The notes: generated by a model from the letters alone, not told the origin. A stretch of DNA of 64,000 nucleotides from UBA8079 sp049601915 (GCA_049601915.1 JBMYRB010000002.1:434001-498000); one strand, 5' to 3'. Positions 1-8,216 are shown, counted from the first letter of the stretch. Translations and numbers: made by a program.

Positions 1-927
1 ATCTCGCGCGGGACCAAGACCGAGACGATCGTGGTGGTTGCAACCATTTCGGACGGCACGACAATCGGGCGCGGAGAATGCGGCCCGAATGCCCGCTATG
101 ACGAGACCCCGGAAAGTGTTGCGGCCGATATTCTGGCCATGTCAACGGCGCTGGAAGCCGGGATGACCCGGGCCGGTCTGCAGGATGCAATGCCGCCGGG
201 TGCGGCACGCAACGCGATCGATTGCGCGCTGTGGGACTTCGAGGCCCGCACCTCGGGCACGCCGGCATGGCAACAGGCCGGATTACTGACACTGGATCCG
301 GTTGTCACGGCGTTCACATTGAGCGCCGACGGACCGGCGGAAATGTCGCGCGAGGCAGCCGCGCATGCGAGCCGCCCCTTGCTCAAACTGAAGTTGACCG
401 GTGAAGACGATCTGGCGCGTGTCCGTGCCGTGCGGGCCGCAGTGCGGGAGGTGTCTCTGATAGTGGATGCCAACGAGGCCTGGGATGTCGAGACCTATCG
501 GGAGTTGGTGCCGGCGCTGGCGGCGCTTGGCGTGGAGTTGATCGAGCAACCCTTTCCGGCCGGAGACGATGGCGCGCTCGCGACGTTGCCACGACCCATA
601 CCCGTTTGCGCGGACGAGGCGTTTCACGACCGAGCGAGCCTCGCGCGGCTGAAGGGTAAGTATGATCTGGTCAACATCAAGCTCGACAAGACAGGTGGGT
701 TAACCGAGGCGTTGGCGACGGTAGCCGCCGCCCGTGCAGACGGGTTCGGCGTGATGGTCGGCTGTATGGTCGGAACCAGCCTTGCCATGGCGCCCGCCAT
801 GCTGGTGGCCCAGGTCGCCGAATTCGTGGATCTGGACGGCCCGCTGTTGTTGGCCCAGGACCGCACGCCGGGCCTGTCGGTCGAAGGCAGTAATTTGTCG
901 TTGCCGGCATCCGGATTATGGGGCTGA
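1..927 (+). CDS. Dipeptide (L-Ala-D/L-Glu-type) epimerase, 5' end outside window
   Basis: Enolase-superfamily epimerase that would invert an alpha carbon of a muropeptide-derived dipeptide in murein recycling. The reading frame is open from base 1, with the family-like ISRGTKTE segment ahead of the first internal GTG, so the true start is upstream of the window. Superfamily residues are visible in order: the KLKL catalytic lysine pair (about visible residue 130), metal ligands in VDANEAW (~157), EQPFP (~181) and ADEAF (~205), and the second catalytic lysine in KLDKTGG (~228). The C-terminal barrel is complete and ends in TGA. Substrate specificity within the subgroup cannot be read from sequence. 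A decayed lytic transglycosylase gene lies convergent downstream, which fits a cell-wall theme. Confidence 0.88.
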   Translation: MSRGTKTETIVVVATISDGTTIGRGECGPNARYDETPESVAADILAMSTALEAGMTRAGLQDAMPPGAARNAIDCALWDFEARTSGTPAWQQAGLLTLDPVVTAFTLSADGPAEMSREAAAHASRPLLKLKLTGEDDLARVRAVRAAVREVSLIVDANEAWDVETYRELVPALAALGVELIEQPFPAGDDGALATLPRPIPVCADEAFHDRASLARLKGKYDLVNIKLDKTGGLTEALATVAAARADGFGVMVGCMVGTSLAMAPAMLVAQVAEFVDLDGPLLLAQDRTPGLSVEGSNLSLPASGLWG

Positions 928-1199
928 CTTTCTCAAGTTGTTGTTCTTCAATAGCTTAGTCCAGCTCGCCACACCCGCCCGCACCGCCTGACAGGTCACG
1001 CATGTGAGTATCGCAAAACAGGGATTCTCAGACCGTTGGTCCGGATACGGAACATCCGTAAGCCGCGCGTTTGGCACGTGCGTAGATGATTGCACTGACC
1101 CGCCAGGCACGAATGAGCAATTTCGTGCAGCCGGTTAACAGCGTCATTCGCGGCTTTTTACTGTGGGGCAACGTTTCGACAATCACGCTGGTCGTCTGG

Positions 1200-1651
1200 G
1201 TCGGCCTTGTGTGGGCCTCGTCGGCGGCGTTCGCGTCGGGGTCGAAGGCCCGCTCCAGGTCGGGAAATGCGCCGGGATGATGGTGCAGGTTGATCTGCAT
1301 ACAGCCGACATCGATGTTCCGGACACCGCGCGCCTGCAGTTCCCGGACGTGAGCGATGGCTTTGGCTATGGTCGGGAAAAATCGTCCGTTCGGGCCGTTC
1401 GTGACGGTCCATGGCTAGGTAAAAACTGCCTCCCGTTCGCTATCCCAGCGGCCGGACTCGGTCTGTGCGATCGCCGTCAAAAGATCATTGGGAATATTGT
1501 GCTCGCGCTCTGTGTGGCCGATGGCTGAAGCGCAAATATTGCGCGTTTCCAGGGCGTTGGAAGGGCTTGCATCGATCATGGTCGCGAGCCAGAAAAGGCT
1601 GACCGTGGCAGCGAATGCCAGAATATACTGGCGCAAGGTATGAAACTTCAT
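1200..1651 (-). pseudogene. Lytic transglycosylase (SLT family), interrupted by TAG and decayed 3' end
   Basis: The first 78 codons give a hydrophobic export signal followed by an SLT-type start with the likely catalytic Glu in IAQTESGRW. An in-frame TAG (1417-1415) follows VFT. The same frame then continues with a clear family match: PWTVTNGPNGRFFP, then VGCMQINLHHHPGAF and LERAFDPDANAA. The TAG stands where relatives usually have Trp (recalled motif WPWT), so a TGG to TAG change is the simple explanation. After about 1211 similarity is lost and the usual C-terminal helices are absent, so the gene is broken twice. Start ATG is at 1651. About 270 bases between this remnant and the epimerase gene hold nothing I recognise. 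Confidence 0.72.
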
Positions 1652-1805
1652 CGGGACGGCACCCGGTACATCTCAAACGCCGTGCTAATGGCGACGGGTT
1701 CTGCACGTCTATTGTGCAGCGCATTATATATGCGAAATAAAATTACCGAAAAAATCGATAATTGGAAAAGTTTCTATTAATAACTAATAGATGTGACGGA
1801 TATTC

Positions 1806-1835
1806 TTGATTTCGCATCTGCACAATATATATATT
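1806..1835 (+). promoter_or_regulatory. Candidate sigma70 promoter for the small RNA at 1841
   Basis: A -35-like TTGATT (1806-1811) and a -10-like TATATT (1830-1835) are separated by 18 bases, within an unusually AT-rich stretch (about 1720-1840). The predicted transcription start, six or seven bases after the -10, falls on the first base of the 5' stem-loop of the RNA candidate. An overlapping TATATA at 1828 gives a 16-base spacer. Confidence 0.45.
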
Positions 1836-1840
1836 GCGTG

Positions 1841-1918
1841 GCGGCACCGTACTGCGGTGTCGCTGTAAAGCGTTTCCTCCCTATGACTTCGGGCCGTGGC
1901 TTCCACGGCCCTTTTTTT
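1841..1918 (+). ncRNA. Candidate small RNA with anti-Shine-Dalgarno motif
   Basis: About 78 nt. A 5' hairpin (GCGGCACCG 1841-1849 with CGGTGTCGC 1855-1863, 9 bp with one G-U pair) is followed by a single-stranded linker containing TTTCCTCCC. A Rho-independent terminator follows (GGGCCGTGG / CCACGGCCC, 1891-1911, then T7). No plus-strand gene ends nearby, so the terminator has no other obvious purpose. Hairpin, unpaired CCUCC-type motif and U-rich terminator is the layout known for alphaproteobacterial anti-SD regulators such as the alpha-r15 and 'cuckoo' RNAs; membership of those families is inference. It runs convergent with the phenylalanine hydroxylase gene, whose last codon is at 1938. 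Confidence 0.55.
1891..1918 (+). terminator. Rho-independent terminator of the candidate sRNA
   Basis: Perfect 9-bp stem (1891-1899 with 1903-1911), 3-base loop and seven T residues. On the opposite strand the hairpin has no U-tract, so it acts in the plus direction. Confidence 0.8.
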
Positions 1919-1937
1919 GGTACCACGCTCGCCGAAG

Positions 1938-2729
1938 TCATTGGGCGATGGGCAGATCCTCGGGGATGCGTTCACCGGCATTGGTTTCATCCAGACCGCG
2001 GACCTCTTCATAGATCGGTGTGAAGTCCGGCAACGTCGCGGCGACCAGAGAATCGAATGATTCGATGACGAAGTAGGTTTCCTAGAAATCATCTATCCGA
2101 TAGCGCGACCGCAGAATTCTTTTCAGGTCGAAACGAATGCGATTGGGCGCGGGGTCGTCGAGACAGTAGAGGCTCCCACCTTTCGAGGACGTGATACCAG
2201 CGCCGAAGATGCCCAATTCGTCGGGTGAATTGATCAGACCAAATTCGACGGTGTACCAGTACAAGCGCGCCAACATGTCCAATGCACCAAGATTTATCGC
2301 CTTGAGACCACCGCGCCCGCAGGCGGCCATATAGTCTGCGACGGCGGGATTGGTGAGCAATGGGACATGCCCGAACAGATCGTGAAAGACATCCGGTTCT
2401 TGCAGATAGTCCATGTTCTCGCGCTTGCGAATCCAGTTGGTCACCGGGAATCGGCGTGCCGCTATGTGAGCGAAGAATATCTCCTCCTGGATCAGGCCCG
2501 GTACCGCGACGATCTGCCATCCCGTGATCGGCTCAAGTGCTTCTGACAGTCGGGAATATTCGGGAATGCCGTCCTCGCTGATCGCCAGAGCCTTGGGGCC
2601 TGCCATGGACTCATTACAGACCCGGCCGGGCAGGAGTGCGGTTTGGCGACGATACAACTCGCGCCACACGGCGTGGTCCTCTTCCGTGCAGCTTTCGTAG
2701 GCCTGATCAATAACGCCATCTATTCTCAT
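1938..2729 (-). pseudogene. phhA: Phenylalanine 4-monooxygenase interrupted by an in-frame TAG near the C terminus
   Basis: Tetrahydropterin-dependent non-haem iron hydroxylase making tyrosine from phenylalanine. The uninterrupted part (2729-2082, 215 codons) holds the catalytic core: the HxxxxH iron ligands in DVFHDLFGHV and the third ligand Glu in YWYTVEFGL. A TAG (2084-2082) follows RYRIDDF. The same frame then reads ETYFVIESFDSL, PDFTPIYEEV and on to TGA at 1938, which is the normal C-terminal tail. Relatives, as I recall them, have Gln here, so CAG to TAG is likely. The 47 lost residues form the C-terminal part of the fold, so the truncated product may be weak or inactive. Start ATG at 2729 has GGAG upstream. 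It follows the acetyltransferase gene in the same direction, 51 bases away. Confidence 0.8.
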
Positions 2730-2780
2730 GGGTATTGCTCCGCCGGTCAGTGTTGATCGCCTGGACCTATGCCACCACGT

Positions 2781-3350
2781 CTAGCCCTGATCGCCGGCAA
2801 CATCATCGGGCGGCAATGTGGAGCCGGGGCCGAGCGCGCGCTGCATGCGCACACCGTCGACCCAGCGGCCAAATTTGAAACCGACCGCCGGCATGGTTCC
2901 GACCATTTCAAATCCGAGATGTTTGTGAAGACCGATCGAGCCGTGGTTGTCGCTGCCCCCGATTACCGCGACCATCTGTCGGAGTCCCGCCGCCGTGCAG
3001 CGCGCGATGAGCTCTGTCAGCAGCGTTCGGCCGAGGCCGCGCCGCAGCGCGTCATTCGAAATATAGACGGAATCCTCAACGGTATAGCGATACGCGGACC
3101 GCCCGCGAAACGGGCTGACATAGGCATAGCCGCCGATCTGACCGTCACACTCGGCGACGATAAAGGGCAGGCCCCGTTCTTGAATGGTCCCCATGCGCTG
3201 CGCCATCTCCGCGGCGTCGGGCGGAACCTCTTCGAACGAGGACAGCCCGGTCAGAACATGAGTCGCATAGATTTTCTGAATAGCGGGCGCATCATCCGCA
3301 CAGGCATCGCGCAGCGTGAACAAATTCGCCTGGTCCGGGGCCGCAGACAA
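2781..3350 (-). CDS. GNAT acetyltransferase, phosphinothricin N-acetyltransferase-like
   Basis: 189 residues. A single GNAT domain spans about residues 10-170. The acetyl-CoA loop is seen in RRGLGRTLLTELI (~105-117), and the family-typical VAVIGGSDNHGSIGLHKHLGF (split across ~128-148) marks the PAT/YncA-like subgroup that acetylates the amino group of glutamate-analogue or amino-acid-like substrates. The only reasonable start is TTG at 3350, eight bases after the end of the N-formylglutamate amidohydrolase gene, with a purine-rich GAGACGGA just upstream, so the two are co-transcribed and perhaps translationally coupled. The true substrate is unknown; members often act in detoxification. Confidence 0.85.
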   Translation of the reverse strand: MSAAPDQANLFTLRDACADDAPAIQKIYATHVLTGLSSFEEVPPDAAEMAQRMGTIQERGLPFIVAECDGQIGGYAYVSPFRGRSAYRYTVEDSVYISNDALRRGLGRTLLTELIARCTAAGLRQMVAVIGGSDNHGSIGLHKHLGFEMVGTMPAVGFKFGRWVDGVRMQRALGPGSTLPPDDVAGDQG

Positions 3351-3358
3351 GATCCGTC

Positions 3359-4267
3359 TCAGGCGGCGAGGGCTGCGGGTTCAAGCGCTGCCAGCCGGGC
3401 GGCCAAAAGGCTCATATTCTCCGCGACTTTCGCGAGGCCATCTGTGCGCTCGATGGTCGCCTCATCCATGTAGAGCGCGCGGTTGATTTCGATTTGCAGC
3501 GCATGCACGCCGGTTTCGGGGCGGCCATAGTTTCGGGTGATGAATCCGCCCGAATATGGGGCGTTGCGGACAACGGTGTAACCCATCTCACGCAAGGTCT
3601 CCTCCACCAGGCCCGTCAGGGAACGGTTGCACGCCCGGCCATGGGCATCGCCGAGAATGAAATCCACCTGGCGGCGACGCCCGGCATCATTCTCCATTGG
3701 CCCGCCGATGGACGGCATTGAATGGCAGTCAATGAGTATGCAAGTGCCGAATGCGGTGCGGGTCTGGGTAATCAGATCCTCCAGCGCCTCATGGTAGGGC
3801 TGGTAGCAACGCTCGATGCGTTCACGTGCCTCGTCGAATGAAAGTTTGCACGAGTATATTTCTGCACCATTGGCGACCACGCGCGCGATCGTGCCGAGCC
3901 CGGCAGAAACCCTGGGTGAGCGTTTATTGACGAACGCCGGGAGCGTCTCGATGAACATCGCAGGGTCAAGTTCATACGGTTCGCGATTGGGATCGACGAA
4001 GGCGCGCGGGAACAATGCTTTCAACAGCGGCGCGCCGTGATGCGGCACCTGGGCGAACAGTTCATCGACAAATGAATCTTCGGAACGACGAATGGCATGC
4101 GCGTCGAGTTTGGACGCGGCGAGGAACGCGTCGGGATAAGCCCGTCCGCTATGGGGCGACGAGAATACCAGCGGCACACGCTGTTCTGCGGGCGCTAGAA
4201 TCTCAATCGCGGCGTCGGAAGCAATCTCAATCGCGGCGTCGGAATCAATGACGGTTTCGCGGTCCAT
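3359..4267 (-). CDS. N-formylglutamate amidohydrolase family protein
   Basis: 302 residues. The family fold starts with VPLVFSSPHSGRAYPDAFL (~32-50) and includes FVDPNREPYELDP, the zinc-ligand-like ILIDCHSMPS and the GGFITRNYGRPETGVHALQIEINR segment, all typical of HutG-like enzymes. The reaction would be hydrolysis of N-formylglutamate (or a related N-formyl amino acid) to formate plus amino acid. No other histidine-degradation gene is nearby, so a role in histidine catabolism is not shown. The N terminus carries a duplicated SDAAIEIA segment from a 24-base tandem repeat, which could be a length-variable leader. It starts a minus-strand cluster with the acetyltransferase and phhA. Confidence 0.85.
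   Translation of the reverse strand: MDRETVIDSDAAIEIASDAAIEILAPAEQRVPLVFSSPHSGRAYPDAFLAASKLDAHAIRRSEDSFVDELFAQVPHHGAPLLKALFPRAFVDPNREPYELDPAMFIETLPAFVNKRSPRVSAGLGTIARVVANGAEIYSCKLSFDEARERIERCYQPYHEALEDLITQTRTAFGTCILIDCHSMPSIGGPMENDAGRRRQVDFILGDAHGRACNRSLTGLVEETLREMGYTVVRNAPYSGGFITRNYGRPETGVHALQIEINRALYMDEATIERTDGLAKVAENMSLLAARLAALEPAALAA
4201..4248. repeat. Two-copy 24-base tandem repeat inside the amidohydrolase gene
   Basis: Units 4201-4224 and 4225-4248 differ at one base. The length is a multiple of three, so copy-number change would add or remove eight residues (SDAAIEIA-like) at the N terminus without shifting the frame. Confidence 0.9.
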
Positions 4268-4461
4268 AACATGTCTGATGTAACGAAAAGCGGGCCGACT
4301 GTCACCCTTGACACGGATGCGTGTTTCGATGTGAGCGAAGGGATGAGGCGGCGTTCGTCAGGATCGACTTTCTTCACCTTTTTGAAACCGGTTCAGGGTA
4401 GCCTCTGGCCGCAGGGCTGGCTGCGCGGAACGATACTGAAATGCCGAAGTATACGGGATAG

Positions 4462-4827
4462 ATGGCGCAAATTTTGCTCGCGGAAGATGATCAATCGATG
4501 CGTGAGTTTCTGGCACGTGCGCTGGAGCGCAGCGGGCACGACGTCATGGCTGTGCCCGATGGCCTGGCGACCCTCGACGCTGTGGCGGAGCGCGCCCATG
4601 AGCTCCTGATCGCAGACATCGTGATGCCGGGAATCGGTGGCATCGAGGTGTCGCGCTCGGCCAGCAAGGTGAACGCGGATCTGAAGGTATTGTTCATCAC
4701 CGGCTTCGCGGCGGTGGCCACGAATGCGCTAGAGGAAATGGGCGATACAAAAGTTCTGTCCAAGCCATTTCACTTGCGTGATCTCGTCGATCATGTGGAT
4801 GCGATCTTGGAAGAGCAGGTCACCTGA
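4462..4827 (+). CDS. cpdR: Single-domain response regulator, CpdR-like
   Basis: 121 residues, a stand-alone receiver domain with no output domain. Acidic pocket residues are in LLAEDDQ (~5-11), the phospho-acceptor Asp in LLIADIVMPGIGG (~51-63), the conserved Thr/Ser in FITGFA (~82-87) and the Lys in VLSKPFHL (~104-111). Length and KPFHLRDLV match CpdR, the adaptor that, when unphosphorylated, sends cell-cycle proteins to ClpXP in alphaproteobacteria, in a CckA-ChpT phosphorelay. ATG at 4462 lies 18 bases after an upstream ATG in another frame and gives the normal MAQILLAEDD start. The amidohydrolase gene is divergent, with 194 bases between. Confidence 0.82.
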   Translation: MAQILLAEDDQSMREFLARALERSGHDVMAVPDGLATLDAVAERAHELLIADIVMPGIGGIEVSRSASKVNADLKVLFITGFAAVATNALEEMGDTKVLSKPFHLRDLVDHVDAILEEQVT

Positions 4828-4851
4828 CGACACGACGTTTTTTGCTATACT
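4824..4851 (+). promoter_or_regulatory. Candidate promoter for the cupin gene
   Basis: -35-like CTGACG (4824-4829) and -10 TATACT (4846-4851), spacer 16 bases. It overlaps the cpdR stop codon and would start transcription about 28 bases before the cupin GTG. Confidence 0.4.
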
Positions 4852-4885
4852 GCCCCGAACACTTTGATGAAAAATGGGGGCGCGC

Positions 4886-5215
4886 GTGTCCAACACCGCC
4901 GAAATTACCTACACACCCGATGCCGATGATCGCACTGCCGAGCTCAGCGAGATTATCCACGAGGATGATCGTTCGCGGGTGGTCAAGTATACGATCAAGC
5001 CCGGTGAACAGACCGGATGGCACACTCATGAACTCGATTATGTGGTGATCTATCTCACCCCCGGGGAGCTCACATCGCACTTTGCCGATGGAACCACGAA
5101 GGTGTTTAACTACGAACCCGGCAAGGCCGGTTCCTACAAGGCGCCTGTGGAGCACAACGCGGTGAACACCGGCGACACGGACGTCGTCGGTTACGAAATC
5201 GAGTACAAGCGGTAG
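4886..5215 (+). CDS. Small cupin-domain protein
   Basis: About 109 residues from GTG 4886, which follows a GGGGG tract at good distance; an in-frame ATG at 4874 adds four residues and cannot be excluded. One conserved barrel: the first cupin motif is in PGEQTGWHTHELDYVVIYL with metal-binding His-x-His and a later acidic residue, the second in YKAPVEHNAVNTGD. Such single-domain cupins bind a divalent metal and may be enzymes or sensors; no substrate can be named. A promoter of its own lies at the end of cpdR, so co-regulation with cpdR is not required. Confidence 0.72.
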   Translation: MSNTAEITYTPDADDRTAELSEIIHEDDRSRVVKYTIKPGEQTGWHTHELDYVVIYLTPGELTSHFADGTTKVFNYEPGKAGSYKAPVEHNAVNTGDTDVVGYEIEYKR

Positions 5216-5339
5216 CGCTTGTGAAATTGGCGGGCGCACCACTTGCCATTGGCGGGGGTGCGGTGTATCACCCGCCCCTGTCGTGTACGAAAGACCGGAG
5301 ACGGAACGTCGTCGGCGACGCTGAAACCCGTATCAGGTG

Positions 5340-5414
5340 GGGCGCGTAGCTCAGCGGGAGAGCACTGTGTTGACATCGCAGGGGTCGCTGGTTCAATCCC
5401 AGCCGTGCCCACCA
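5340..5414 (+). tRNA. tRNA-Val (anticodon GAC)
   Basis: 75-nt cloverleaf: acceptor GGGCGCG/CGTGCCC with one G-U pair, D-stem GCTC/GAGC, anticodon stem CTGTG/CGCAG with loop TTGACAT (anticodon GAC), T-stem GCTGG/CCAGC with loop TTCAATC, discriminator A and an encoded CCA. It reads GUC and GUU valine codons. Confidence 0.93.
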
Positions 5415-5541
5415 TTTTCCGCCCCCTCATGTCTGATCTAGGTCGTGTTTTAGCCGCCTGTTTCGCTGTTTATAGACTCCTTCCTGTCACCCGCTTTAGA
5501 GTCCGTTGGTCGTTGGGGCGTATACTCAAGGGGGCTTAGCC

Positions 5542-6408
5542 ATGTCGTGCCAGGTGGATGATATTCGCAAAAAGTCCGAGATCACGGCAGCGCTCAACTA
5601 TCTGGTGGACACAAGCGAGACGCCCGTCTTTCGGCAGACCACCGCAGCCAAAGACCTTGTAAGCCTGGGCGGCGCGCGCAAATCAAGGACGGTCACCGTT
5701 CAAAACGCGCGGCCGATGGCTGAGGGTCTGTCCCTGGATGTCGAAGGGTTTGCCTTCGCAGAGCAGGTAAGCCGTGTGGCCGATTTCAACGACGATTCAC
5801 AGCTCGCATCCGTCTACACACCGGAAATCGAAAGGCTGGTGACCACGGTCGCCGGGGCGAGGGAGGCAGTGGTGTTTGATCACACCCGGCGTTCGACCCG
5901 GGCCTCCCATCGGGAGAAGTACGGGTCGCGCGATCCCGTGCCCGCACCCCATAGTGACTACGACGATGTCTCGGCCCGGCAACGCATGCATGACAAGTTC
6001 GGCGATGGGGCCAACGAACGTTTACGCGGTCGCTTCGCGATCGTGAATGTCTGGCGCTCGATGTCCGGGACGATCGAACAGTGGCCGCTGACCGTGTGCG
6101 ATTCACGCACCATCGATGAAGAATTTCTGATCTCGACCCGTCGTGAGGCACCGATCCACCCGGAGCCGTCCTTCGAATATGCGCGCCCCAGTGCGACGCG
6201 CCACGCCGCCTACGATGCCAACCATCGCTGGTACTATTTCCCGCTGATGGCACAGAACGAGGTTCTTCTGTTCAAGAATTACGACACCCTCACCGATGGC
6301 ACGGCGCGGTATTCATTGCACTCGGCGTTTGAGGACCCCGACACGCCGGCGAACCCGGCGCCCCGCGAGACGATCGAAACACGCGCCTTCGTGTTCTACG
6401 ACGATTAA
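5542..6408 (+). CDS. CmcJ/NvfI family oxidoreductase-like protein
   Basis: About 288 residues from ATG 5542; longer in-frame versions start upstream without a good ribosome site. Features resemble the CmcJ/NvfI family (cephamycin methoxylation helper and fungal relatives; 2OG/Fe-dioxygenase-related folds). These are PVPAPHSDYDD with a His-x-Asp pair (~134-144), NVWRSMSGTIEQWPLTVCDSRTI (split over ~167-189), and YYFPLMAQNEVLLFKNYDT ahead of HSAFEDP. The substrate in bacteria is unknown. The enoyl-CoA hydratase gene starts 22 bases after its stop and is probably co-transcribed. Confidence 0.72.
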   Translation: MSCQVDDIRKKSEITAALNYLVDTSETPVFRQTTAAKDLVSLGGARKSRTVTVQNARPMAEGLSLDVEGFAFAEQVSRVADFNDDSQLASVYTPEIERLVTTVAGAREAVVFDHTRRSTRASHREKYGSRDPVPAPHSDYDDVSARQRMHDKFGDGANERLRGRFAIVNVWRSMSGTIEQWPLTVCDSRTIDEEFLISTRREAPIHPEPSFEYARPSATRHAAYDANHRWYYFPLMAQNEVLLFKNYDTLTDGTARYSLHSAFEDPDTPANPAPRETIETRAFVFYDD

Positions 6409-6430
6409 CGCTCGATACAGGAGAAGTGAT

Positions 6431-7201
6431 GTGTCCGATCCCGTCGTGACCGTCGAGGAGGCCGGCAGCGACACGCTGGTTGTGCGACTCAACAGCCCGC
6501 ACAAGCGCAATGCGTTGTCGTCGGAGTTGAAACGGGAACTCGCGGTGACGGCGCGAACACTCGCCGAGCGAACCGAAATCGGTGCCGTCATCCTGACCGG
6601 TGCCGGCGGCGCCTTCTGTGCGGGCAACGACCTTTCCGAACCTGATTCCTTTGCACAAGACCTGCCTCTTGCAGAGGCCCGGCGCCATATTCGTCTGGGC
6701 CTGGAGATGTGCCGGGCCTGGGAGGCGCTACCCCAGCTGACGATCGCAGCGGTGGACCGGTTCGCGATCGGCGGCGGGATGTCACTCGCCCTGTCATGTG
6801 ATTTCCGTATTTTCCACACGGACTCGTGGTTGCGCGCGCCGGAGGTGGAGCTTGGCATCACGTATTCCTGGGGCACCCTGCCGCGGCTGGCGCGCCTCGT
6901 CGGGCCGGCGCGTGCGAAGCTGATTGCCGGAATGTGCCGCCGGGTCGACGCGCCGACGGCGCTGGACTGGGGCTTGTGCGAAGAGGTCAGCGACGACACG
7001 TTGGCGGCCGCGTTGGTGATGGCTGGCGAGATCACGGCCAAGCCGCGGGTGGCCCAGCAGATGGTCAAGGAATCCGTAAACCGGCTGTTCGCCGGTCCCG
7101 ACACGGCGAGCCTGGAGCAGGACCAGGTGCTGCTAAATATGACCGATCCCGACGCCCATGCCCGACAGGCCGAGATTTTGGAACGTTTGCGTGGTGATTG
7201 A
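6431..7201 (+). CDS. Enoyl-CoA hydratase/isomerase family protein
   Basis: 256 residues from GTG 6431, shortly after a GGAGAAG ribosome site; ATG-less longer frames upstream overlap the CmcJ-like gene and are rejected. Crotonase signatures: the oxyanion-hole segment GAGGAFCAGNDLSEP (~57-71), the second glycine turn in FAIGGGMSLALSCDFRI (~112-128) and APEVELGITYSWGTLPRL (~136-153). Hydration, isomerisation or hydrolysis of an acyl-CoA are all possible because the subfamily is not diagnostic. The gene ends 37 bases before the start of the interrupted GH18 gene. Confidence 0.85.
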   Translation: MSDPVVTVEEAGSDTLVVRLNSPHKRNALSSELKRELAVTARTLAERTEIGAVILTGAGGAFCAGNDLSEPDSFAQDLPLAEARRHIRLGLEMCRAWEALPQLTIAAVDRFAIGGGMSLALSCDFRIFHTDSWLRAPEVELGITYSWGTLPRLARLVGPARAKLIAGMCRRVDAPTALDWGLCEEVSDDTLAAALVMAGEITAKPRVAQQMVKESVNRLFAGPDTASLEQDQVLLNMTDPDAHARQAEILERLRGD

Positions 7202-7238
7202 AGCCGTTGCCCGGCCGGGCCGCGTGCGGGCTTGGGTC

Positions 7239-8216
7239 ATGCAGAACAGCTTTCGCATTGTCCTGATGCTACTCGCGGGGTTCGTGCTGGCGGCGTTTAC
7301 GCTGACGTCGGCCCCGGCTCAGGAGAACACGCCGCGCTACGTCATCTACTACAACTCGAACGCAAGCCCACCTGAGGCGCTGATCGGGACTCCCTGCACC
7401 CATGTGATTCTGTCGTTTATTAATGTCGCCCCCGATGCGCCGGGCGAAGGTCCCGTGTCACTGGTTGTGCCGAGCAAGATCGAGCCTGCGCTCGCTATGA
7501 TCGGGCGCTTGCAGGCGGAAGGCAAGCGCGTGCTGATCTTGTTTGGTGGTGGAGCCATGCAACTCGACGGCTATTCGGGGCTCGTCGGCCGCGAAGAATC
7601 GCTCGCCGATGCGATCACGGACTTTGTCTCCCGACACGGTTTCGACGGTGTCGATATCGATTTTGAAGTAAGTGCGGCGCTCGAGAGCCCGCCGCGGCCC
7701 GGGGCACTCGACGAGTGGCGTTTTGTCATCGCCCTGACGGCGGGCTTGCGAAAGCGACTGCTTGCGGGAGCGCTCATCAGCCATGCACCGCAGGCGCCGT
7801 ATCTGGATCCGGCCTAGCATGGCGGACCTTATATCGACGTGTTGTGCGCCGTCGGCGGCGAGATCGACTGGATCATGGTGCAGTACTACAACAACCCGGA
7901 CTATCAGGCCCCGGTGAACCAGCGGATCGCGGGCCGGTCGCCGCAGCCGTTTGCCACGTCCTATGTCGGCATTGTGGGTTTATCCTGGCCCTCCGAGAAG
8001 ACCCTCTTCGGTCTGCCCGTCTATCGCGATGACGTTTCCAGCGGGCGCCTGCAGCCCGACAGGGTAATCTCCGCAGTCGTCTGCCCGTTGCGCGAACGTT
8101 ATGGCCAAAGTTTCGGCGGGCTGACCGGCTGGCAGTTCTCGACCCTGACGGCGGATCACCGTTTCTGGAATAATCAGATGGCGGGGGCTGTAATCGGTTC
8201 GGACTGTCTCCGATAA
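7239..8216 (+). pseudogene. Exported GH18 chitinase-like protein interrupted by an in-frame TAG
   Basis: Signal peptide (residues 1-28, MQNSFRIVLMLLAG, cut after an AxA-type site near APAQ), then a glycoside hydrolase family 18 barrel. Markers are THVILSFINV, VLILFGGGAM and the catalytic DGVDIDFE motif (DxxDxDxE) at about residues 144-151. A TAG at 7815-7817 follows APYLDPA. The same frame continues HGGPYIDVL, IDWIMVQYYNN and LTGWQFSTLT to TAA at 8214-8216, giving a normal-length enzyme of about 325 residues. Homologues probably have Trp at the TAG. The truncated 192-residue product keeps the catalytic Glu but loses the last barrel strands, so it is likely inactive unless the stop is suppressed. 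Confidence 0.75.

Noticed and set aside
1..8216. General reassignment of TAG as a sense codon
   Set aside because: Many intact, full-length genes in the window end in TAG (for example 9443, 11335, 14520, 15821), and the three interrupted sites would need different amino acids (Trp and Gln).
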